Assembly: GCA_943737045.1 (NCBI GenBank)
Contig: CALSFV010000047.1
Span: forward strand, 186,001-250,000
Length of the DNA: 64,000 nt
From: Parapristionchus giblindavisi
Lineage: Eukaryota; Nematoda; Chromadorea; Rhabditida; Diplogasteridae
Direction of reading: 5' to 3'
Part shown: piece by piece, positions 11,112 to 20,658 of the stretch
How positions within the stretch are numbered: the stretch's first letter is position 1
How the letters are laid out: every line of letters starts with the position of its first letter
Translations under genes and position numbers: made by a program
Notes under the pieces: model-generated
Database searches by the model: none
What the model was told of the DNA's origin: nothing
The model's input: only the letters and a program-made list of their open reading frames with translations

Positions 11112-12021
11112 TGCAGTCGAATCCATAAGTCGTTATAATACTTATTCTTCTCGTTATTCTTATCAATATGCAATGTTTGTCTCTTGAGATGGCGATGACA
11201 GTGACGATTTTGAAAGAGCCCTGTAATGCAAAAAGCTTACCACAATCGTATCGCGAAAATGTGGAAGAGGAAATTTCGAAATTCAGCCGAGACAACTTTC
11301 GAAATCTTTTGAGTGAAATGAGTGAGAGACGATTAGACAACATTACAACGATTTAGAGAAGGAGAGTGAAGACAATCAATCAATGGTGTATTATCTCCAG
11401 TGATACGGGGTAGGAGGAAAAAACTGTTATTTTGGCCAAATCGATTTTTTGCCTTGATTAGATATAAAAGTGAAGAAATAGGTGACATTTCGAAAACATC
11501 AGTTCAGGTGATAATATATCGATGATTATTTTAAGCCCAATAACAGTTTTGTTTAGTTTGAAAATATTTCAAAGCGAATAAGAATGATACGCTTGAAATC
11601 ACCAATCAATATGCATAGTCATGCCTTACCATAAAACTGATAAGAAACGCTCTGTAATAGTGATTTCTCGTCTCGGTCCCTCTTTCCTAACCCATCTTAT
11701 ATGTTTGATCTGATAACGCACGATGACAATGCATTGCGAAATACTCGGTCCATGCATCTCTAGAAATTTCGGCATCGATGAAGAAATTGATGAACCGATT
11801 TCGAAACAGTGCTTTTTATCAGTGTTTCTATCGGTATGAGTATTCAACAGAACGAAATTTCATTAGTATTATTAATAGTTGAAGTGTAACAATTAGACTA
11901 CTTGACAGGCTCACTCGAGAATAACTTTATCATCATAGTAGGGGTAAATATTGGGGAATGGGGAATTACGAAGCTAATGGAATGAGGGTAGATCATTCTG
12001 GAATGATCTCCTGTGGGCGGT
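11112..12021. other. Upstream region of A2 and spacer, no further gene seen
   Basis: The first 140 bp (to about 11250) match the region upstream of B2 (21117-21245), sharing TTCTTATCAATATGCAATGT-like sequence, GCGATGACAGT and TTTTGAAAGAG. This may be conserved promoter or 5' UTR. The remainder to 12021 shows no recognisable coding exon. Confidence 0.5.
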
Positions 12022-12215
12022 CTACACGGGGGGCTCTGGAAATTTCTCCCCGCGGGGCACCCTGTCTAAACAATCCGCCCCGCGGGGCACCCTGTCATTT
12101 TCAGAGACTCTGCCCCGCAGGGTGCCCGGCAGAGTGCCCGGCAGAGTGCCCGGCAGAGTGGGGCGAGTGACAGGGTGCCCCGCGGGGAAAATTTTCCAGA
12201 GGGGGGGCACAACTT
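12022..12215. mobile_element. GC-rich hairpin element with internal 12-bp repeats
   Basis: GGGCTCTGGAAATTTCTCCC at the left is mirrored by GGGGAAAATTTTCCAGAGGG at the right. CCGCGGGGCACCCTGTC occurs twice on the left (12050, 12078) and inverted once on the right. The centre holds three tandem units of GCAGAGTGCCCG. The block is far richer in GC than its surroundings, suggesting a foreign or mobile origin. Confidence 0.7.
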
Positions 12216-12790
12216 TAGTCACAACGGATACCGGAGAAATTCATATAAAATGATGACAACAAATAAAAATAGTCATGGATAATGCATAAATGAGTAAAGG
12301 TAAAGCTACATCCCTTTATTCAAGGCACACGAAGTCCTGCGGGAGATCACTGCTAGGCCAGCGAAAATTCAAGGCCAATTCCGGACTGAATTGTCATTGA
12401 ATAAATGAGTAACAGGGATATTATGGGCTATAGCACTATTGTGATAAAAAATATAACGAAAGTTACATTACAGCTAGTTTTAAAAATTTTTGAAGAGATA
12501 TGATATAGTTAGCAATGATGATGACGAAATAATGATGATCATTAAATTACAAAAATCAATGAAATGTTGCCATATCAATTTCCAATTGGATTTGACTGAG
12601 TGCTTAGTCTATCGATCTCACTTCTTGCATTCTAAATCAAGATTTATAGAATTTCGAAAACCGTCTATCATTATATCTACAATTCCTATTTTTTGCAATA
12701 CAAGTATATTATTCGATTACATACAGATGGAAACCTTCCGGTATTGTGTAGATTTGGATGAACCCAAATAGAATAAAACCTAGCTCTAAC
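12216..12790. other. Spacer or 3' end of bZIP B
   Basis: AT-rich. If the exon ending at 12791 is followed by an intron (donor GTTAGA), the terminal exon of bZIP B should lie here, but I could not place it. Alternatively translation reads through the donor to a stop at 12686. Confidence 0.4.
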
Positions 12791-14073
12791 CTTGAGCTCC
12801 GCAGTGATCACTTGTGAAGTTAGGATAGCAATCTGATCTCTCATTTCCTTAATAGTCTTTGTTTGCTCGTCCACCTTAAAAATGCATATTTAAGAAAAAG
12901 TTCCTGCAGTAATCCGGTTGAAAATAATTTTCTTTGAAAGCAAGACGTTCGAGAGATAACTTTGTGGAAAAATTTTTTTCGTTAAAATGTTTTTGTCAAT
13001 TACCTGATTTTCGAGTGTTTTCATCTTTACCAATGTCTCCGTGTGATCGGCCTCAAGCATGGCAATTCGCTCATCTTTTGCTTTCATCGACTGTATTTCC
13101 ATCAAACGTTCTTGTTCTTTTTTCTCACGACATTTGCGAACCGCATCGTTGTTCTTCTTGCGCCCTTCCTTAATTAAAAAAAAAATTTTTTTTGTTATTT
13201 TTTAATAAAAGTAAAACTAAATCAAGCCCCATTATATGTTTTGTAAAAGAATTCTGCACAAAAAACACAAATATCATCGTTCCAAAGTTCAAAGATCACA
13301 GATCAATATTACACTCATCTTTCTCCCTTCAATATTTCTTATCAATCTGTCAAGCGATAATGGAGTGATAGTAGGGAAAACACACACTCATGAGAAATAT
13401 TTTCCACTTACAAATGAAATCATCTATTTTAGTTGTGGACTTCTTTAAAGATGGTTGATTATATAGAATGGAAAGATGACATCTTATTTCGAAAATAAAA
13501 TTTGTTGGATCAAAATATACAATTCAAATCTCGACTTTCCTACTTTTAGACCGTGAAAAATCACTTAATTTTTAAGTTTCGGAACATTTTAGCCAAGTAT
13601 TATTTATTTATGAAAACAAATAAGCGTTTACTTTATAAGTCTCATTCTTCTCCTCCGGTTTCTTGAAGTTGTAAGGACGTGTCTTCTTCCGTCCGACAAT
13701 CTGAAATTAAAGAAGGGGACCCTCGAGTATTTTCGTGACTAAACTGGCCAAGCAGAATATTTTATATATATCATATCTCCCTGTATACAAAAATAATTTT
13801 TTAAAAATTTTAAGTGTTCCGGAGAGTCGTGATCCGAGCATGAAGTTGATTGATCTCCCAGGGTAAAGTTTTTGAATTTGAAGGGCAAATATATAGAAAA
13901 TTGCAAACGGGAATCGAACGTGGTTACAAGCGTCGACTACTAACCACTGAGCTACGAGTTCTACGCGCTCAATCTTTCAAATCTAATAGAGAAAGGAATG
14001 TCGCTTCCTATGTCCCACGCTCTTCTTGTCAATAGCGCACCCCCAAATCTCGTGGGTCCCCTTCTTTAACATT

Positions 14074-14155
<82 letters not shown>

Positions 14156-17100
14156 GAAAATCGCATTATTGATCGATCTATCAATTGAGATCGATCGGGG
14201 ACCACAGAAATTGCAACATCAAGTTTAACAAGTTTTATTAGTTTATCCCAATATGCATATTGGGATAAACTAATAAAACACAAACAAAAAGTTGATTGAT
14301 TTCTCTTGTGTTCATTAAAAAAATCAAAAAAATTTATTCGTTTATAAATAAATTAATGATTTATATTGACAATGATTGTGATGAATTCCAGTTTAGATTA
14401 ACAATGAGCTAAAATAGTGTTTTATTGACTAAAGATGAAGACAAATGTCCTCGAATGTCTATGTAAATATAAAACATATCGGATATTCAAGGGCTAAATG
14501 ATATGCAAGAAATAAGAACTTCCATTCGTGCATCCCTTGGTGTAGTGGTAAAGGCGCTGTCTAGTAAGCGCAACGTCGCGGGTTCGAAACCTATTGCCGA
14601 ACTTTCTTATTTTCAAAATTTCGCGCCTTTGCCTGTACATCAAGCATGATTCATTCACGATTCTAGCGATCAATAAGCTAAATTAGCATAAACTAATTTA
14701 TGTGAGGTATGCAGAATAACTTTTGCTATCTTTCTGTCTTCACAGTTTGTTCACAAAAATATTCCCCGGACACCACCTTTAAAGCATACGATGACTCCCT
14801 TTTGCAAGTCACAAAGCCGTTTCCTTGCTAGTACTATCAAATATGACTCCTTCATGATTCTAGCTATCATTAGGCTGAATAAACATATAAAAATAGCTCA
14901 TGGCAAGTAAAATAACTTTTGTAATATTTATGTGATTATTTACGATAATATTCGGGGGACTCCACCTTGAACTAATTTAAAGGCACATCCCGAGCGAATT
15001 TTACACACCGCCCTGGCGACGTGAAAAAAAACGCGAAAGAGCATTGACAATTTATTTAAAATTAGCGTGTGTGCCTCTAAAAACTTGACTTGAACAACCT
15101 CATCTTGATCTTTGTCCACGCTCGATGTCCCTTCATAGCACTCAGCAGAACCTTTTTTACGAGACGTGGGCTGAAATTGTAAACATTCTTTTCCCTGTAA
15201 CCATACCGAATAATATTTTGAGCGGAGTTTTTTTCGCAACAATTAGAGAGACATGCAATCATCATCAAAACATTTAGAAAAAATAAATCTAGGGTGCGCC
15301 ACAATTACCCGGATTGATTTCACCATTATGCGTCATAACCATGCATGCATAACCACTTTTGTAGCATCATGACGAGTGATCATTGACTACTCCATACTAC
15401 TACATATTCAATGTTTTAAGTTTTTAAGTCCGCTGAGAACGCTACCCCTAACTGTTTCTGTATTGGGCTAGCTCCGCGCACTTCAGTATGATGTTCAGCG
15501 ATGAGCATATTTGTACCTTCGAAGGCAAGCTGAATATCGAGAACAGCAGACTCATTGCATCTGAAGAATCCTACAAGATAGCTCGAGTCACGGGTCATAT
15601 CAGCCATCTCCAAAGGTTAAGCTCCTGTTTGCGAAACTTTAAAAGTCCCCTCGTGTTTTTGTCACTCCTCGCATCAAGATCAAAAAAGGAGTATTTCACC
15701 AATAACATCCTAGAAGACGCGCTTCTACCAAGATCCCATCCCACGTCGGTCAGGACCAATAGACCTTTCATCAAGATTTATCACCAAGGCCAATCACATA
15801 ACACAGTTGACACAGTCGTGGTTTTACACCCGCGAACTTCACTAAATCCGTCACACTGAATGGCTTCCGAACTCCCCCGATCCCATCCTCTTCGACTGCA
15901 GTGTCTGAAGGTGTTGCAGGCCAAGATGTATTCTACCAAGCACCAGACCGTCGAGCCCTCTACCAAGCACCAGACCGTCGAGTCCTCTACCAAGCACCAG
16001 ACCGTCGAGTCCTCTACCAAGCACCAGACCGTCGAGTCCTCTACCAAGCACCAGACCGTCGAGTCCTCTACCAAGCACCAGACTGTCGAGTCCTCTACCA
16101 AGCACCAGACCGTCGAGTCCTCTACCAAGCACCAGATCGTCGAGTCCTCTACCAAGCACCAGACCGTCGAGTCCTCTACCAAGCACCAGACCGTCGAGTC
16201 CTCTACCAAGCACCAGACTGTCGAGTCCTCTACCAAGCACCAGACCGTCGAGTCCTCTACCAAGCACCAGACCGTCGAATCCTCTACCAAGCACCAGACC
16301 GTCGAGTCCTTTACTAAGCACCAGACCGTCGAGTCCTCTACCAAGCACCAGACTGTCGAGTCATCTACCAAGCACCAGACCGTCGAGTCCTCTACCAAGT
16401 ACCAGACCGTCGAGTCCTCTACCAAGCACCAGATCGCCGAGTCCTTTACCAAGCACCAGACTGTCGAGTCCTCTACCAAGCACCAGACCGTCGAGTCCTC
16501 TACCAAGCATCAGACCGTCGAGTCATCTACCAAGCACCAGACCGTCGAGTCCTCTACCAAGCACCAGACCGTCGAATCCTCTACCAAGCACCAGACCGTC
16601 GAATCCTCTACCAAGCACCAGACCGTCGAGTCCTCTACCAAGTACCAGACCGTCGAGTCCTCTACCAAGCACCAGATCGCCGAGTCCTTTACCAAGCACC
16701 AGACTGTCGAGTCCTCTACCAAGCACCAGACCGTCGAGTCCTCTACCAAGCATCAGACCGTCGAGTCATCTACCAAGCACCAGACCGTCGAGTCCTCTAC
16801 CAAGCACCAGACCGTCGAATCCTCTACCAAGCACCAGACCGTCGAGTCCTCTACCAAGCACCAGACTGTCGAGTCCTCTACCAAGCACCAGACCGTCGAG
16901 TCATCTACCAAGCACCAGACCGTCGAGTCCTCTACCAAGTACCAGACCGTCGAGTCCTCTACCAAGCACCATATCGTCGAGTCCTCTACCAAGCACCATA
17001 TCGTCGAGTCTTCTACCAAGCAATAGTCCCCAAAAGCTCTCCTTCTCAAGGCATGGGACGAACTCGATGACAAATACTTGCGGGAATGGGAAGTCGCATC

Positions 17101-18550
17101 TAACAGAAGAGACTCAAAACCTAGTTCGTAACTACTATCGAGATTCTTAATAAGCTTTGAAATGAACGAGAATAGGTATCCATGAACGTTGGCAAACCGT
17201 TTGTCGGTAAATGTGACGTCATTAGCGTAGGGGAGGATCTCTGACAAATGCCTCCGCCTACGCTTGTGATGTCACGTTTGTCGGCAAACGGTTTGCCAAC
17301 GTTCATGGATACAGCCTCAGATCACTCATGTCACATTACCAGCTACCACCACGTTATTTCATGAGCTAAAACTATCAATTTACAGAGCACATACTTGCTT
17401 CCTCTTGCGAGTCTTCGTAGTAATAGACGTGGTCTTTTCTGAAAAAAAAATCATTATAAATAAATAGACCCGTTTATTCGACACTTACAGATGAAAATTT
17501 CCTTTGCTACTGCACAAAGATAATTGAGCTAGCTCAAATATGAGGGAATATTGTTCCAATTGATACGTTTTGCATATCAATCGGTTTCGTTTAATCACCC
17601 AAATATGAGAGATTTCGTGTTAATTAAATTAATATTATTAATAGATGTACACGAATAAGTATGCATGCACTTTAAATGTAGATTTTTAAATAAATAAGTT
17701 AGCTAATAATGTGCCCTATGGTGTTTTGGCCGCTACGTCTATTAATTAAATTAACAGTATTATAATAATAGATGTAGAAGTATAGGTTGGCATTCACGTA
17801 AATGTAAATTATTTAAAAGAAATATGCAGGTTAGTTATATTGTGCCTTATGGTGTTTCGGCCGCTACGTCAATCAATCGATACCTTCAGTAGGCTCTTGA
17901 GTGGATGCACGACGATTGTATCGATTGTATTGATCCGGTGACTGAAATGGTATATTTTTATATTATGACGGTACAATTCGCATGATTAGCGCAGAAGAGA
18001 CGGTTTCCTAACTACACGATCCACGAACTATAGCAAATCGAATTCATTTGAAAACTTGGATATTGGGTAAAGATACAGATTTTGTAAAGATACCACCTTT
18101 ATAGTGACACCCCAAGCTAATTTTACTCACCGCATTGACAAGGCTCTCTCGTAGACAAAGAAAGCGAGAGAGTGTGACCAGAGCGGAGAGTTTCAAATTA
18201 ACTTGGGGTGTGTCTTTAATGAAGAAGCGTTTACCGTCGGTATCTCGATGGATGAGGGTGTGTTCTGGCTGATGTCTAGAATGCAGTAACCATCTTTATC
18301 CTTGTGACCTTCAATTCGATCCGAATGCTGAAGAAAGGACACTTCATTTTTTTCTATTTTTCTTTTCCCACCAAATAAGTGGAACAATACGTGTTACAAA
18401 AAACAATTAAAACCTCGTTTTTCCTGCCAAAATCATCCCTCTCCGGTTCCAAGATGTCATATGGTAGCTGATCAACCAGCTGAAAATACCAAAATATATT
18501 TAGATAATTAATAAATGATTATCATTAAGGTGTCTTACTTGCTGAGTCAT
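12791..18550 (-). CDS. bZIP transcription factor B (seven exons seen, 3' end open)
   Basis: Exons on the minus strand: 18539-18550 (MTQQ), 18414-18479 (LVDQLPYDILEPERDDFGR...), 18235-18327 (HSDRIEGHKDKDGYCILDI...), 17395-17438 (basic, short), 13632-13700 (IVGRKKTRPYNFKKPEEKNE...), 13004-13168 (basic region KKNNDAVRKCREKKEQER and start of the zipper) and 12791-12874 (VDEQTKTIKEMRDQIAILTS...). The two bZIP exons together encode a heptad coiled coil. The exon with RPYNFK and the basic region match bZIP A, so the genes are paralogues; the acidic N-terminal part may be an activation domain (inference). One join is unresolved: the 17395-17438 exon is 44 nt and breaks the frame unless acceptor AAAAG (17433) is used, giving TTSITTKTRKRKQ. 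The terminal exon was not found. The 3.7-kb intron between 17395 and 13700 holds many transposons. Confidence 0.68.
13707..14069. mobile_element. MITE with tRNA-like core, copy 1
   Basis: The ends TTAAAGAAGGGGACCC (13707) and its inverse GGGTCCCCTTCTTTAA (ending 14069) define a 363-bp element whose outermost TTAA could be a target duplication, as in piggyBac-type MITEs. The interior carries a minus-strand tRNA-like segment. A diverged copy lies at 56741-57128. This copy begins six bases upstream of the exon-5 boundary of bZIP B, so its terminal CCCCTTCTTTAA forms the pyrimidine tract of that 3' splice site. Confidence 0.78.
13901..13962 (-). pseudogene. tRNA-like sequence with A and B boxes
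   Basis: On the minus strand TAGCTCAGTGGTTAG matches an RNA polymerase III A box and CGTTCGATTCCC a B box, about 35 bp apart. The flanking seven bases do not form an acceptor stem and the anticodon arm is irregular, so this is a tRNA-derived element rather than a working tRNA gene. Confidence 0.6.
14071..14155. repeat. (TAA)n microsatellite
   Basis: An almost pure run of about 28 TAA units directly follows the right end of the tRNA-like MITE. It lies inside the long intron of bZIP B. Confidence 0.95.
14232..14279. repeat. Perfect 48-bp palindrome
   Basis: GTTTTATTAGTTTATCCCAA plus TATG is followed at once by its exact inverse, 24 bp per arm with no spacer. It lies in the long intron of bZIP B and would extrude as a cruciform or fold as a tight RNA hairpin. 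Confidence 0.9.
14528..14602 (+). pseudogene. tRNA-like sequence
   Basis: TGGTGTAGTGGTAAAGG matches an A box and GGGTTCGAAACC a B box at normal distance, with a possible AGT anticodon (Thr) in CTAGTAA. The acceptor stem does not pair and the T stem has mismatches. It is probably a tRNA pseudogene or a SINE head. Confidence 0.55.
14976..15082. mobile_element. GAGAG-core MITE family, copy 1
   Basis: Begins TTTAAAGGCACATCCCGAGC and ends GTGTGTGCCTCTAAA. The family consensus, read from the copies here, is TTTAAAGGCACACCCCGAGC, then TAATTTTACTCTCCGC, a short inverted core CTCTCTCG...CGAGAGAG, GCGGAGAGTTTCAAATTAGC and the inverse end. This copy is diverged in the core. Confidence 0.65.
15488..15931 (+). 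pseudogene. Tc1/mariner-family transposase relic, central part
   Basis: Reads MFSDEHICTFEGKLNIENSR, matching the FSDEKxFTVExxxNxQNDR block with the second catalytic aspartate. It then reads SPLVFL, KKEYFTNNILEDALLP, and, after a stop, VLQAKMYS just before the array. These correspond in order to central and C-terminal blocks of the family. The N-terminal DNA-binding part is missing: only about 190 bp separate the terminal repeat from this point. Confidence 0.7.
15932..17026. repeat. 27-bp minisatellite, about 40 units
   Basis: The unit TCTACCAAGCACCAGACCGT-CGAGTCC is repeated about 40.5 times with few substitutions. Because 27 is divisible by three, all units share one frame (STKHQTVES) and several other frames also stay open. 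A higher-order block of nine units (243 bp) is visible: the variant series AAGTACCAG, CAGATCGCCGAG, TCCTTTACC, AAGCATCAG at 16397-16530 recurs 243 bp later at 16640-16773. The 388-aa plus-strand reading frame that includes the array is best seen as a by-product, not a demonstrated gene. Confidence 0.93.
17176..17312. mobile_element. Hairpin MITE, copy 2 of the GCATGAAC family
   Basis: GTATCCATGAACGTTGGCAA is mirrored by TTGCCAACGTTCATGGATAC. Inside, GACGTCATTAGCGTAGG and CCTCCGCCTACGCTTGTGAT pair with each other and match the copy at 1418-1552. Confidence 0.8.
18098..18219. mobile_element. GAGAG-core MITE family, copy 2 (intron of bZIP B)
   Basis: Runs from TTTATAGTGACACCCCAAGC to CTTGGGGTGTGTCTTTAA with core GGCTCTCTCGTAGAC...AAAGCGAGAGAGTG. 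It sits 16 bp from the donor of the exon at 18235-18327. Confidence 0.85.
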
Positions 18551-18888
18551 CGATCGATTGCTGCGTGACAACGTGTCTGAACGGTAAAGTATTATCATAA
18601 CAAGTGAAAAGATCAATGAATTTAGCGAGCTATGAATGAATCAAGGAAGAGCCATATGTGTCAATTGAATATGAACTGCAATGGTAGAAATGAGTCTATT
18701 TCGCTGTCTTGAATTCTTAGTGGGGCGGGAAAGAATCATACGCGCTATAAGAATACAAAGACGAGGAAATTGTGACTAGATGATTTTCATCATGCAAAAT
18801 CGGCGATCGATTGTTGTATGCGGCCATTATCATAACGGTCTGCCGATATATCTCGACGGAAACGAGATAAGGGTCACAATAGGTGATG

Positions 18889-19689
18889 GCTCTACACGGG
18901 GAATATGTCGCGTCGTATGACTCTCTCGTTTTGCGTGCTCTCTCATTACTCTCTAGCTTTGCTTAACCGTATTTGTTTAAAATTTTTTTTTGATTTACTT
19001 ATAATTCATTCCTATGGTACGATGATCCAGTGTCGACCTATGATCAGAATTGTGTCTTTATATTCAGCGCTTTCAAGCCAAATGGTGGACATTAATTATT
19101 GTGATACTTTTTTATGGTGGCGCAAAATGCGTTTGCGTGGCTATGTTTATATTATCATTATTATTATTAGGTGTGTCATAAGTTCGGAAAAATTTTTCCT
19201 AGAAAACAATAAAATGTAAATATTTTTACCTCAATCAGTGATGGAAGACAAAATAAAATCCCCGTCGGCATACACCACCTCTTGCCATCTTTCAGCCAGC
19301 TTGCGGATGCCATCCTTCCAAAACCCTTTCGGCCGCGAGTCAATCCATGACCTGATCTGGCACTCGAGATCGGCCTTCCTTCGATCGTCTTCCCGGTGAG
19401 GAAGGACTGCAGACTGCGGAAGGCATGGTAGTCGGGAGGAGAGATGCCAGGGGAGTACGGTGGGTGAGGGATGTGGTCGAAGCCCAACTGCTGCAGCTCT
19501 ACACGGGGAATACGTCTCGTCGTATGACTCTCTCGTTTTGCGTGCTCTCTCATCACTCTCTAGCCTTGCTTAACCGCAGTATTTGTTTAAAAAATATTTT
19601 GATTTCCTTATAATGCATTCCTATGGTGCGGTGATCCAGTGACGACCTATGATCAGAATTGTCTCTTTATATTCAGTGCTTTCAAGCCA
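18889..19689. repeat. Pair of 190-bp direct repeats flanking a mariner relic
   Basis: 18889-19080 and 19496-19689 both start GCTCTACACGGGGAATA and both end GCTTTCAAGCCA, with about 90% agreement by eye. The mariner fragment lies between them, and its reading frame extends into the second copy. The repeats may be two pieces of a longer element that was rearranged around the mariner. Confidence 0.75.
19167..19556 (-). mobile_element. Mariner relic, 3' part
   Basis: The end TTAGGTGTGTCATAAGTTCG at 19167 has mariner terminal-repeat form. On the minus strand the frame reads LQQLGFDHIPHPPYSPGISP, PDYHAFRSLQSFLTGKTIEG and then, after a frameshift, blocks equivalent to a C-terminal FWKDGIRKLAERW. 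The YSPDLSPSDYH motif is present as YSPGISPPDYH, so the third aspartate region has been altered. Only the C-terminal third of a transposase is present. Confidence 0.8.
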
Positions 19690-20229
19690 CGTTACAGGTA
19701 AATATTTGAACGATATTCGATTTTTTGAAAAAAAAAAGATATTTCATTTTTACGGTTTCATAATAATTAATGTATCACCGCTGCATATTTTCGCAAACAC
19801 AAATGAACATACCGAAGAAAAAAACATGTTATTTTTATTTTTGAGGTCAGCGTCTAGGTCATCGTAGGTATATTTAGAAGTTATTCACTAAATTCACATG
19901 CTCTGATTGTTTATTTTAAAGAAAAAAATTATGATACAGTAATCATGCCTTTCGAACTTATTAATATTTAACAAAATATTTTGTTCAAATTATTTGACAT
20001 TATTTAATTCATGTTGCGTTTCTTAATGTTCGAGCTCACAGCTTACAATCAGTTAATGGTGGAATTCCGCGACTTTATGATTTTGACTTGATGATCTCGC
20101 CTTTTTGACTTATATTCGTGCGTATCTTAAAAACTCGTCCGAAATTTTGTTATTTAAAAAGAAACTTCTTTCTTCTTTAGGAAGTGTCGTCTGGGGCAGT
20201 GGTGCGATAGTCAGTCGATTTAGTTGCAC

Positions 20230-20415
20230 AAAACAATACAATACTTTATCCTTTCAGCACATTAAATGTAGAGGGGCCCAAAACAGGGTGGAATCTTCAT
20301 ATCCACAAGATTTATCCTTTCGTCTCTGAGAGAAATCATCTCCATTCAAGAAAACGTCAGTATATGAAACTCGAATAAAATAAATCGTTAGTCGTTGAAT
20401 AATCGTTAGTTGCAC
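20230..20415. mobile_element. 186-bp insertion with 10-bp target duplication
   Basis: TTAGTTGCAC occurs at 20220-20229 and again at 20406-20415. Deleting the segment restores the A2-like reading VQLNRLTIAPLP. No terminal repeats or coding sequence were recognised. Confidence 0.6.
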
Positions 20416-20624
20416 GGCGTTCCTCAATTTGGCAAACGTTTTTCGAGTGCTTCTTTTACTTTCGATGACAAAGATTGCTGCATCGATTTGTTGCGGGTTG
20501 CTTGTGATGATACCCCCTTCCCCCCCATCTTACTGATTCGCCTTGGCAACGGACATCCTTCAAAAAACTTACCTAACAGATATATCTCATCCCCGATGCG
20601 TTCTATTGAAGGAATAGATATTAT

Positions 20625-20658
<34 letters not shown>
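20625..20658. repeat. (ATA)n/(TAT)n microsatellite
   Basis: A run of ATA units turns into its own inverse (AATATTATTATTAT), making a small palindrome. Confidence 0.85.

Larger units (their letters stand above)
15290..17130 (+). mobile_element. Tc1/mariner-like relic carrying a minisatellite
   Basis: AGGGTGCGCCACAATTACCC at 15291 resembles the terminal repeat of the element at 6674 (AGGGTGCGGCAGAATTA). Transposase blocks follow on the plus strand to 15931. A 27-bp array occupies 15932-17026, and the transposase C-terminus resumes after it (ALLLKAWDELDDKYLRE at 17032-17085). The right terminal repeat was not found; a hairpin MITE starts at 17176 and may have replaced it. Confidence 0.75.

Noticed and set aside
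14528..14602. Functional tRNA-Thr(AGT) gene
   Set aside because: A and B boxes are good but the acceptor stem does not pair and the T stem has mismatches.
15932..17026. CRISPR-like array
   Set aside because: Units are contiguous with no unique spacers, and the host is a nematode; it is a minisatellite.
15781..17247. Minus-strand and other-frame ORFs over the minisatellite (VEDSTVWCL-type and LGRGLDGLV-type repeats)
   Set aside because: They stay open only because the unit length is a multiple of three and copies are nearly identical.
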